NCBI GenBank assembly: GCA_000969725.1
Contig: JXSR01S019181.1
DNA length: 33,268 nucleotides
Reading direction: 5' to 3' (one strand)
From: Ophiothrix spiculata
Lineage: Eukaryota > Echinodermata > Ophiuroidea > Amphilepidida > Ophiotrichidae
A model generated the notes under the pieces. It did not search any database. It saw nothing but the letters and a program-made list of their open reading frames with translations, and had not been told where the DNA came from. Made by a program: the position numbers and the translations under genes. Every line of letters begins with the position of its first letter. The first letter of the stretch is position 1. Positions 11,221 through 19,984 of this stretch are shown piece by piece.

Positions 11221-13112
11221 AAAAACACATTTCATGTATAAGTGTGTCAATGTAAGGGACAAGAGTTAAAAGATTCAGCGGTGTTTTCTTATCGTTTTTA
11301 GGTCAGGCACGTTGCAATTTACGAACGGAAACTATGCAATCACTTTCAAATTGATGGGCACTGAAGAAGTTCCGCTCTTAAGTTGTTTCACACAATCCTA
11401 TACAAAGTCACGTTCGACCATGACGACACCATGACGACACACTTTATTTATCATGTTTATCAAGCAGCTGGGAGAAATATGTTTTTTAGCTGTGAATTGT
11501 TCATTATTTCCTCAAGTGTCTGCTATTTATTTCAGAAATACCGTAGCATTGTGATTCAGACTGGACTATTGAAGTAATAATTGCGCGACCTATAAAATGT
11601 TTGTATAATCTGTAAAAAAATACACTTGAACATAAGGTCAATATTTGGTGTCCATATTTGGGTATAAAAGTAACATTTTGGGGATTTCAATCCCCTTAGC
11701 GAGATTTTTTCAACATTTTTTTGTCAGGATGATGCACAAGTTCTGTAAGAATCTACCAAATACTCAATTTTCAATAAAAATATCTCTAAACCGTTTTGCA
11801 ACTCATCTCTTCATTTGTCTATCAAGTTTCTTCATTTCGGTACATGTAGTATCGACTACTGATTTCACTTGTTATTTATCATCAGCATAGAAAAACTTAC
11901 AGAAATCAAAGTCATAAATTTTGTAATATGAAAAATGAATATTATCTTGTGGTAAAAGATTGCATTATCACTTCATTCTAGTTTAAAAAACACATTCCAT
12001 GCATAAGTCTGTCAATGTTAGGGGGAAGAGTTAAAAGATTCAGTAGTGTTTTCTTATCGTTTTTAGGTCAGGCACGTTGTAATTTACGAACGGAAACTAT
12101 GCAATCACTTTCAAAGTGATGGGCACTGAAGAAGTTCCACTATTAAGTTGTTTCACACAATTCATTAAAAAGTCACGTTCGACAATGACGACACACTTTA
12201 TTTATCATGTCTATTATCAAGCAGCTGGGAGAAATATGTTTGAGCTGTGAATTGTTCATTTTTTCCTCAAGTGTCTGCTATTTATTTAAGAAATACCGTA
12301 CACTCTTAAAATGAAGAGAGTGAACAGTCACTCTTTCTTAGAGTGTTTTTTTTTTCACTCCAAAAGAGTGACCATTCACTCTTTTCGAGTGAAACCGAAC
12401 GGGGTTTCACTCTTAAAGAGTGAAATGTCACTCTTATAGAGTTATAATTCACTCTTTGATGGAGTGAAAATTGTCACTCTTTTAAAGATTGGTCACTGAT
12501 ACCGCTCTTTTGAAAAGAGCCATATAAGTGTACACTCTTTAAAAGAGTTGCAATTTTCACTCCCTCAAAGAATGAATTATAACTCTTTAAGGGTGAAACC
12601 CCGTTCGATTTCACTCGAAAAGAGTGAAATGTCACTCTTTAGGAGTGACAAAAAAATCACTCTAAGAAAGAGTGACCGCTCACTCTTTTCTTTTAAGAGT
12701 GTAGCATTGTGATTCAGACTGGACTAGTAATAATTGCGCAACCTATAAAATGTTTGTATAATCTGTAAAAAAATAACACTTGAACATTTGGTATCCATAT
12801 TTGGGCATAAAAGTAAAATTTTTGGGATTTTAACCCACTTAGCGAGAAGATGATGCACAAGTTCTGTAAGAATCTACCAAATACTCAATTTTCAATAAAA
12901 ATATCTCTAAACCGTTTTTCAATTCAGCTCTTCATTTGTCTATAAAGTTTCTTCATTTCAGTACATTTAGTATCGACGACTGATTTCACTTGTTACTTGT
13001 TATTTATCATCAGCATAGGAAAACTTACAGAAATCCAAATCATACAGTTTGTAATAGGAATATTGAATATTATTTTGTGGTAAAAGAATCAAGTATCACT
13101 TCATTCTAGTTT
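11221..13112 (+). repeat. Copy-1-specific tandem duplication, 765-bp period
   Basis: Block 11221-11985 is repeated from 11986 to about 13112 (about 725 bp once the MITE at 12301-12701 is removed). Anchors in each unit are GTTTTCTTATCGTTTTTAGG, GGTCAGGCACGTTG, GAAACTATGCAATCACTTTC and CTTCATTTGTCTAT. Copy 2 has a single unit (about 27292-28250). A diverged paralogue of the unit start also exists at 16447-16640 and 31822-32015. The open frames at 11383-11577 and 11645-11890 are not preserved in the second unit, which argues against coding. Confidence 0.85.
12301..12701. mobile_element. CACTCTT foldback MITE with TA target duplication
   Basis: The element is 401 bp and flanked by TA at 12299-12300 and 12702-12703. 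Two empty sites read ATACCGTAGCATTGTG (about 11540 and 27596), so the boundaries and the TA duplication are exact. Almost the whole element is an inverted repeat: the left end CACTCTTAAAA and GTCACTCTTTCTTAGAGTG are mirrored at the right. Internally it repeats the near-palindromic word CACTCTTT / AAAGAGTG many times at roughly 20-30 bp spacing. The TA duplication fits the Tc1/mariner group (inference). No protein is encoded. Confidence 0.92.
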
Positions 13113-13195
13113 ATTTATTAAGCAGATCTTAATTGTCAAGTACAAATTTTCTTATATTTAAACGACTCGACGTTTATTCAATTTACACATCATAT

Positions 13196-13616
13196 GTGAC
13201 CTTCCAGCCCGTATGAGCAGTAAATGCCAGAAACTTCATTTTGCGCTACAGGTGAAAATACATGTCAAGGTCATAATTTGCCGAAATTGATTTTGACAGA
13301 TTCACAATCCTAGTGATTACTACAAAATACCAGCAAAGTTTCATTTCAAGAAAATGATAGGAAATGTGAAATAAATTGGTATATTCTCAAGACAATCAAC
13401 AGAAAATATAGGGCTTACTAAACTTTGGAACGCGTGTATCTCAGTTATACGTTTTACTCCCTGATAAACTTTGACGGGCCATAACTTGACTTCTGGAAAT
13501 CGTGTGAAGTTCATTAAGGTGCCATTTTAAATATTAAAGCATGGTCTTTCCAAATAATTAAAAAAGTGAAAATGACAAAAGCTGGCATTTACTGCTGGTT
13601 TGGGCTGGACGGTCAC
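13196..13616. mobile_element. GTGACC-TIR MITE with ATAT duplication
   Basis: Copy 2 (near 28295-28305) has the uninterrupted site CACATCATATTTGAAAA. In copy 1 a 421-bp insert splits it and duplicates ATAT (13192-13195 and 13617-13620). The inverted repeats extend about 50 bp: left GTGACCTTCCAGCC, then GAGCAGTAAATGCCAG; right, read inward, GTGACCGTCCAGCC, then CCAGCAGTAAATGCCAG. No protein is encoded. The 4-bp AT-rich target and GTGACC ends do not let me assign a superfamily with confidence. Confidence 0.88.
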
Positions 13617-13976
13617 ATATTTGAAAACATTGTGCAATGTGTTTACGTGAAGATATTTGGTGATATACTTCTATCCTCCTCCTCCTCATCATCATCATCA
13701 TTTTAAAATACCTTATATGTGTACCGCCGCGGCAAAAGGGTCCAGTTGTCGGCTCGTACATGCTGCTCCTTGTAGCATATCTAATATTAAAGCATGGTCT
13801 TTCCAAATAATTAAAAAAGTGAAAATGACAAAAGCTGGCATTTACTGCTGGTTTTGGCTGGACGGTCACATATTTGAAAACATTGTGCAATGTGTTTACG
13901 TGAAGGTATTTGGTGATATACTTCTATCCTCCTCCTCCTCCTCATCATCATCATCATCATTTTAAAATACCTTATA
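13531..13976 (+). repeat. 253-bp tandem duplication carrying half a MITE
   Basis: ATATTAAAGCATGGTC occurs at 13531 and 13784. The homologous blocks are 13531-13716 and 13784-13976, joined by about 67 bp of less AT-rich filler (CCGCCGCGGCAAAAGGG, then GTTGTCGGCTCGTACATG). Each unit contains the right end of the GTGACC MITE plus its right flank and a (TCC)n(TCA)n microsatellite (about 13675-13702 and 13925-13961). Copy 2 has one short version of the flank and no MITE, so the duplication came after the MITE insertion. Confidence 0.85.
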
Positions 13977-14009
13977 AAATACACCAATCTAAGAAATCTC
14001 TTATAATGA

Positions 14010-14384
14010 TATCAAATATCTAACTGCTGACTGTATTATAGTTTGCTAATTGTTTTGTTTTACATCCGACTTAATTTAGTTATCTGTGAAATACAACTAC
14101 CTACCGTGAGAAATTTGTACATTTTTATATAAAAAAAGTATAAAAGTTTATCTTAGATATCTCCATTGCATTAGTTTCATCCTCACGTTTCTCGCTTAGA
14201 TAAAATTACTTTGTAGGACCGTGGTTCTGACAGTTCAGTTCTAAGTGTTTAGATTGAGCACACAAATAGAAATATGTTATGATTATCTCCTATTTGTCTT
14301 TGGGACATTAGACCTAATTATTCTGTTACTCCTACTTGAAGTTAATGGATGTGAAGATGTTATAAAACAGTTGACGTAACATGA
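14010..14384 (+). repeat. Dispersed repeat D, copy 2 of 4
   Basis: It runs from CTGCTGACTGTATTATAG to GTTGACGTAACATGA and matches the D copies at 4640-4990, 19100-19545 (inverted) and 28430-28790. It is cut off at CATGA (14380-14384), where a copy-1-specific insertion or a copy-2 deletion begins. Confidence 0.75.
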
Positions 14385-14666
14385 ATTTTTAAAACTTCCG
14401 TGTCACTAAAACAACCTTTCTTACTCAAAGACCCACCATATTTTTAAAGTAATGTAACTTTTTAATAATATTGCAAATATTGTCGAAAATTTTGCAAATT
14501 ATGTTAAATCAAAATTAATATTTATTATATTTCTTTGTTTTTAATTGAACCGGAGGTATGAAATTAATTTAGAGCACAATTTTTATTGTTTATGATTTCT
14601 TCACTCTAACAACACTATTGCCTGAGTAAACATCTATGATCTCTTACTCATGGCACTTTGTCATGA
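14385..14666. other. 282-bp copy-1-specific stretch between CATGA repeats
   Basis: Copy 1 carries CATGA at 14380-14384 and again at 14662-14666. Copy 2 joins the two flanks directly (GTAACATGATTAGC near 28785). Either an element with a 5-bp duplication inserted in copy 1, or copy 2 lost this stretch by deletion between CATGA microhomologies. No clear inverted termini are visible, so deletion in copy 2 is at least as likely. Confidence 0.55.
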
Positions 14667-14729
14667 TTAGCAAGGAAACACGATTTTGCATAGGAAACAC
14701 TGTTTAAAACAATATATATTTTGAGAGAA

Positions 14730-15005
14730 TATTTCACCAGTTTACTCTTTTTACTAAATATTCACTAAAATAGGAGTGATGTTCAGACTCACCGAGTGAA
14801 TGTTCACTCCTCAAAGAGTTAAATGTAGGACAATACATTTTCGAGTGGTGTTCATTCTCACCCTTTTTTCACCCTTTTTGGAGTGAAAGTTCAGTCATGT
14901 CTGTCTTTTTCGAGTGGATTGACTAGCGCATGCAGCTGTTTTTGAGTGGTTTATACTCTTTTTCGAGTGAGTTGGGATTCACTCGTGTTTTCACTCTTTT
15001 TACAT
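14730..15005. mobile_element. Decayed CACTC-rich element related to the 12301 foldback
   Basis: The stretch repeats words such as TTCACTCCT, TTTTCGAGTG, TTTTTGGAGTGAA and CACTCTTTTT, with several inverted pairs. It resembles a degenerate relative of the CACTCTT foldback at 12301-12701. It is also in copy 2 (about 29592-30168), so it predates the 12-kb duplication. Exact ends are not defined because no empty site exists in the window. Confidence 0.6.
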
Positions 15006-15216
15006 TTAGATAGTATGGTAATACAGCGAGTACAATGGTTCATTAAAATTAAAATTGTCCTTACAGCTTGGCTTAGCGTAATAATAATTGTAACATAAAT
15101 GAAGTGGAGAACATTGTATTTTGCATTCGACGACCAATAGAGAAAGATCACGTAAGTGCAAGAGGATCAAGAGGATACTCATGTACTGGGGGTTTCTAAG
15201 ATGTCCCATCAATTGA

Positions 15217-15461
15217 GGACTTAGAACCAGAAGGGGGTTAAGTCACATTGAGTACAAACTGAGAAAATGGCACAAACATAATATCATTTGTGTTGTTTTG
15301 AATGGTATTGCTGTATCTTGCAGTGACTCTTGCACATGCTCTGATCATCAGATTACTATAAAACTTGTACAGAATGTAGATATGAGAATTCTGTAGCAGG
15401 AAATTGACACAACTCAATTTTCAAGAGTTTGTGACTTAACCCCCTTTTAGTTCTAGGGTCC
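15217..15461. mobile_element. 245-bp MITE with perfect 8-bp TSD
   Basis: Copy 2 (near 30830-30855) has the empty site CCATCAATTGACTTC. In copy 1, TCAATTGA is duplicated at 15209-15216 and 15462-15469 around a 245-bp insert. The inverted termini are about 30 bp: left GGACTTAGAACCAGAAGG then GGGTTAAGTCAC; right, read inward, GGACCCTAGAACTAAAAGG then GGGTTAAGTCAC. An 8-bp duplication is usual for hAT and also for Merlin-type elements; GG termini do not look like typical hAT ends. No protein is encoded. Confidence 0.93.
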
Positions 15462-15469
15462 TCAATTGA

Positions 15470-16650
15470 CTTCAATGACGCATTTAAAGCATTACTACCT
15501 TGATGGTTTGGCATACGTTAAACTGACCTGTTTAAGGCTAGACGAGGGAAAATTATTCGATTCTGGTCCAAGTGTAGAAACGGCTTTGCCACCAACAGTC
15601 TTCGTTATGACATAGTTTCTATCGTCTTTATTCCATCAGCGATCACTGTTATACAAACACAGAAACTACTATTTAGTGCCTTCAAGTGAGAGGCGTGTTA
15701 TTTAATGATTTTGTCATACTAAAAAGTATTATGCATTGTTTCGTACAACTTTGGTGTAAAGTCACGTCTTACATTAAGACATGTCATACTTGTTGTTTGA
15801 AAAGGGGCAGATTTAGATGACATATATATTTTTTTTGCGTTTCTGCATTTTTATTTTGCTCTATCTATAAAGCCTCTGATGATGCACAAAAGGAGATAAA
15901 TTTCAGAAAATTACGTCATTTAACAATCGACACAACGAGTTCTTCAAATTATTTACTGAATTAATTATATTTGAAAACTAATTTTCATATATATTTCTAA
16001 CCATGTTAGAAGACGATATGAGTATGGATTTTACAACTTAAGTGTTCTAAATACCAGCTTTTCACTGACACCACGCGATCATCAATACTCAATGAAGCAA
16101 TAATTATAGAGAGATATTTTCATGAAATATATTAAATATTCCTGAAGATTTATGTCCTTCAAAACGAGTTTGCAATGGTCACTTGGTTTTGCATTATTCA
16201 TGACCTTTGAGTTTGAAAAGCACTTCCACTTGTAAATCAATGACAACTTCACATGGCGGGGAAATTACAGGTAATATTTCAATTTTTTTGCAGTGGGCGG
16301 CAATATGTTGACATAGGTAAAGAAAAACTGTTATGGATAACATGAAAAGTGATACGACAGATACTTATCACACTTTTTGGGTTTTTTTAATCATTAACAT
16401 TGGTGAGCACTTTTAAAATGCTGCAAAGACAACATTCCATTCATTCTAAGTCGGTCAAATTGCAAGACAAGAGTTAAACGACTCAGTAGTGTTTTCTTGT
16501 CGTTTTAGGTCAGGCACGTTGTTATTTACAAACTGAAACTATGCAGTATGCACTCACTTTTACTCACTTTAAAAAGGGTGATGGGCACTAAAGGAGTACA
16601 GCTCTTACGTTGTTTTACATGATGCTAAAAAAAAAATGACGATCGACCAA
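15470..16650. other. Non-coding tract nearly identical between copies
   Basis: Compared by eye with about 30838-32030. About 15970-16260 appears identical to 31345-31635, and about 15661-15965 differs at only 6-7 positions. The sequence has no open frame of note and no recognised RNA gene. It includes a diverged relative of the 11221 repeat unit at 16447-16640 (GGTCAGGCACGTTGTTATTT). The low divergence against 8-9 % elsewhere is discussed in the findings. Confidence 0.75.
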
Positions 16651-16673
16651 GACAACGCCTTTTTTATCATTAA

Positions 16674-16842
16674 GGCCCGGTGCAGACTTCTCTATCGTAT
16701 AGAATATTCTACGCTGACGACAAAATGACGTAGGTCATCGTATAAAACTGTGTGCTTTATTCGAAGACCTACGTCATTTTGTCGTCAGCATAGAATATTC
16801 TAAGCAAAAAATTCTATTCGATAGTTGAGTCTGCACCGGGCT
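16674..16842. mobile_element. GGCCCGGTGCAGAC hairpin MITE (copy 1)
   Basis: Both ends carry inverted CCCGGTGCAGACT, and the interior arms pair strongly through CTGACGACAAAATGACGTAG on the left and CTACGTCATTTTGTCGTCAG on the right, with a short central spacer. The element is in both copies, so it predates the duplication. Relative to copy 2 this one lacks 14 bp in the left arm between two AGAATATT words. The target-site duplication is unclear, so the superfamily is open. Confidence 0.85.
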
Positions 16843-17061
16843 CAACCGGGGAAAATACGTACATCCATTTATGCAATTGCTCGGTCTGTAAGTTTTAAAT
16901 GGTAGACTATTAATTGTAAATTGTCAATTTATGCCTTCTCTCGCTTTGTAAGTTTAAAATGATGTTCATGGAGGTTAACCTGTAAACATTTTATTTTGCA
17001 ACTACCATAACCTTTTGTACCACCAAGCTGGACTGTTTGTTTGGACATCGTAATAAAACTA

Positions 17062-17367
17062 ATGATTACTTTAAATCGTAAAACCAGAATACTGACCTAC
17101 GAAATCTCCGATATGTTCCGTCAAAGGTTGTCAGGGAGTAAAATACAAAATCGAGATGAACGCGTTCAAAAATCAGTAAACCCTTGCTGTTATTTTGAAG
17201 TAAGTACAAGGCTTGTAATTCTGTCAAAAATCAACTTCGGCAAATTACGACATCGACATGTATTTTCACATGTAGCACAAAATGAAGATTGCTGCATTTG
17301 CGACTCGTTTGAGATGGAGGCCACTTATAGGAAAAAAGTCCAGAAAACCAAGTCATTAACTGTATAA
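17062..17367 (+). CDS. Doubtful short open frame, unknown product
   Basis: From the first ATG (17062) there are 101 codons, near the right edge of the duplication. I recognise no domain. A basic, cysteine-containing peptide is predicted, with VNPCCYFEVS in the middle and CCICDSFEME near the end. A splice-donor-like GTAAGTA lies at 17200 inside the frame. The counterpart in copy 2 carries a TATA insertion at this spot, shifting the frame, and has several replacement changes. There is no evidence of promoter, intron structure or constraint. I consider it more likely chance than a gene; an exon fragment of an unseen gene is the alternative. Confidence 0.15.
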   Translation: MITLNRKTRILTYEISDMFRQRLSGSKIQNRDERVQKSVNPCCYFEVSTRLVILSKINFGKLRHRHVFSHVAQNEDCCICDSFEMEATYRKKVQKTKSLTV

Positions 17368-17385
17368 TAAATGTTAATAAGGTGA

Positions 17386-18637
17386 TAATATTATAAAAAA
17401 CCGTAAATGAACATTTAGTAAACATGAACATAAATTTATTCTTTCCACATTTTACAGTAAATACATAGAGAAAATATACATATGAAACAACATTGTGGAG
17501 GAGAACTGGAAAATAAGCCGAGGGCCTGTCTAATTCCAGACACCTTATAAATACAAAAAGTTAAAATACATTTCGGCTATTCTCACGAAAGTGACTCCAC
17601 TTGAGTTGGAAAAATCGAAAAAATGAAGTTTCATAAAAACGTGCTAAATAAACTTTTATTATTAGCTAGTATTTCAAGTATCATGGAACCACAAAAGTTA
17701 TGAACACCACTATTCTTATATTTTTATACAAGAACTTTCAAATTTAGCATGTAAAAGAATAGGAAGAGCTGTCAAACAAGTGCCTGTCCTGTCCTATTTG
17801 AGGCAACGATTCGAATTAAGTTGCTTAATTACTTCGAGGAGCAACTCGGGGAAGCCTAAAATTGACATAAGAGATAATTTCAAGGATCTTTGTAATTTTT
17901 GTTATTGCATTGGATAACGTAATATACATTTTTAATGTTATGACTTTCAAATGTACACATATGTTAGCCTTCGAGTTGCGCAAAAAGTGTTATGGTTACC
18001 GTTCAGTATGATCTTAGGAATTGAGATACTACATGGATAACGTAATATACACTGATTTCGCGGAAACCTTAAACTTGTTTCTGGTGGCTTACCAGGAAAT
18101 CCAACTTTCAAAATTGATAATTATCTTATATTATTGATGCATTTGGAGAAATAAATCACACGGGCATGACCAAGAAAATGTTTTTTTATGATGTATCTAT
18201 CACTATAAAATAGATGCCTCTTGCAAAGACATGCCATTTTTGCCTAATTTGGTGTCTTCTTGAAGCAAAATGACCAAGATAACGGTAAACAAAGTATGGA
18301 AAACTATATATGTCCACGTAGAGCTCACCAAGTACTACATGAATATGAGCATTTTTACTTATTTAAAGCAAAACACAAGAATTTTCAGACCAAAGAACGA
18401 AATATGGCTACTGGCGCCATTTTCGTGAGAATGGCCGATTTACATTAATTCCTTTATCTATATCAATTAGTACTAGTATTTGGAAATAAGATGTTTCTTG
18501 TATGTATCTTTGAAACCTTTAACGTTGTCAGAATGAGAACCGATGAGGAGACAAAAGTAGTTGAATGAATTTCTCTTTGATACTTTATAATAGTTGACCC
18601 CTTTTTACGTTTGGGAAAAATTGTATAATACGTATAA
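17386..18637. other. Spacer between the copies, no gene seen
   Basis: AT-rich sequence with no recognised protein or transposon ends. The phrase GGATAACGTAATATACA occurs twice (about 17912 and 18034), a minor local repeat. The open frame 18260-18448 has no domain I recognise. Confidence 0.5.
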
Positions 18638-18639
18638 TA

Positions 18640-19092
18640 CAGTTGACGCAGCTTAATTGAGAGTAGCAAAAATATCCCGATTAACCAGTTGTCCCGATTA
18701 AGCAAAATACAGAAATCGTCATAAATGATATGTTTTTACACTAAAATATACACTGAATTCATGAGTAGACAAAAAGTGGACACAGTGAAAGAATTTTAGA
18801 GACCTTTTGAACAGATTGAGATTTTTGCTGAGATTTTCAACAGAATTTGGAAATGTGGTTTTAGATTTCTCTCTGGTATTTGCAATTTACTTGCATACAA
18901 TTAACTTTATCATCATAATTTTAGGAAATTTTTATCAAATTAATTCATTTTACCAAAAATTATCCCGTTTATCAGGAGGAACGTCCCAATTAACAGGTCA
19001 ATTTTGTACATAAAGAAACGGGTCTCTGACTGAATACGTCAATTAACCAAAAATCACTTTTAAAGAGGATCCCGATTAAGCAGCGTCGACTG
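18640..19092. mobile_element. pogo/Tigger-like MITE, 453 bp
   Basis: The left end is CAGTTGACGCAGCTTAATTG at 18640. The right end, read inward from 19092, is CAGTCGACGCTGCTTAATCG. Both are flanked by TA (18638-18639 and 19093-19094). Inside each terminus are further short copies of CCCGATTAA or CCCAATTAAC. CAGT(C/T)GAC termini with TA targets are characteristic of pogo/Tigger-type Tc1-mariner elements (established family pattern; assignment inferred). It encodes no transposase. It abuts repeat D. Confidence 0.82.
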
Positions 19093-19099
19093 TATAACA

Positions 19100-19545
19100 T
19101 AATCACAACATGATCAAAATGGTCATTGTTTCACTAAGATAACGGTTAAAAATGCTTGAGCAATCATGTTTCCAGGCTAAATCATGTTACGTCAACTGCC
19201 TTGTAGCATCTCCAAATCCATTATCTTCAAGTAGGAGCAACAGAATAATATTGATCTAATGTCCCAAAGACAAATTAGGAGCGAATCATAACATCTTTTA
19301 CTTATGTGCTCAATCTAAACACTTAGAAATGAACTTTCAAGAACCACATGCCTATATAGTAATTTATCTAAGCGTGAAACGGGAGGACGAATCTAAGTCA
19401 ATGGGGGTATCAAGGATAATATTTTTTTTTAAATTCCTCACATTATGGAAGTTGTATTTCACAAATTATAAAATGAAGTCAGACAAAACAAGACGATTAG
19501 CAAACTACAATAATGTGTGATACGTCAGCTGAAAAATATTGGATA
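19100..19545 (-). repeat. Dispersed repeat D, inverted copy
   Basis: Read on the minus strand, this matches the other D copies from the TGCTAAT phrase (CTGACGT...TAGTTTGCTAATCGTC) through TTTGTCTTTGGGACATTAGA to GTTGACGTAACATGATT. It then continues through CTCAAGCATTTTTAACC and AACAATGACCATTTTGATCA, as in the copy at 4640-4990. It is the only copy in reverse orientation. The pogo-like MITE sits at its distal end. Confidence 0.75.
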
Positions 19546-19813
19546 TCTCATAAGCAATCTTCTGAAATTGGTATATTGAAATGTTAGTTATGATGAGATA
19601 TATAACACCTAATCACGAGCAATTTTTTTTCAATTTCGAATGTAATATGTGTGTACTAATAAAACGACATTTTAAAATGTTACAATTTGTTCCTGGCTGT
19701 TAATTAGTAAATAAACTATATAATATAATGAAGTAATATTTAATTCTTTTTCACACAAAATAATATTCATGCGCATGTTGAACTACGTATATATAATTGG
19801 ACTTCGATTTCTG
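19546..19813. other. No feature recognised
   Basis: AT-rich sequence between repeat D and the MITE at 19817, with no coding or structural signal. Confidence 0.4.
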
Positions 19814-19816
19814 TAA

Positions 19817-19981
19817 GGCTGAAAACATTGTCGGCCTCCAAACAAAATCGAATTTAAAGTATGAACCGGTAACAAACATTTGGCAATCTAGCGCGAAATT
19901 TTATTTGGTCTCAACTCGGTGTTGAAGTTATTTTATTTGGAGTCACTCGTCTTTGTTTGGAGGCCGACTGTGTTTTCACCC
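19817..19981. mobile_element. PIF/Harbinger-like MITE, 165 bp, TAA duplication
   Basis: The termini are inverted: left GGCTGAAAACATTGTCGGCC then TCCAAAC; right, read inward, GGGTGAAAACACAGTCGGCC then TCCAAAC. They are flanked by TAA at 19814-19816 and 19982-19984. A 3-bp TWA duplication with GG-rich ends fits the PIF/Harbinger superfamily (established pattern; assignment inferred). The interior is about 110 bp with no coding capacity. Confidence 0.8.
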
Positions 19982-19984
19982 TAA

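Larger units (their letters stand above)
5518..17385 (+). repeat. Segmental duplication, copy 1 (about 11.9 kb)
   Basis: From TAGGAAAAAAGC at 5518 the sequence is collinear with copy 2 starting at 20590, in the same orientation. The offset begins at about 15,072 and shifts with each copy-specific insertion, reaching about 15.38 kb near 16.2 kb. Collinearity ends around 17385 (copy 2: about 32765-32776). By-eye identity is about 91-95 % over most of the length but 98-100 % over about 15.7-16.3 kb. No host gene is seen in the unit. It contains a satellite block, nested tandem duplications and several copy-specific insertions listed separately. Confidence 0.93.

Noticed and set aside
11645-11890. 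81-codon frame with hydrophobic character, also partly at 27999-28205
   Set aside because: The frame is not conserved in the tandem unit at 11986-13112 and starts at different points in each copy; the composition is typical of AT-rich non-coding DNA.
13558-13965. Two overlapping open frames (plus and minus) of about 100 codons
   Set aside because: They are formed by a TCC/TCA microsatellite and by the duplicated MITE end; the peptides are runs of Ser, His or Met/Arg and the frames do not exist in copy 2.
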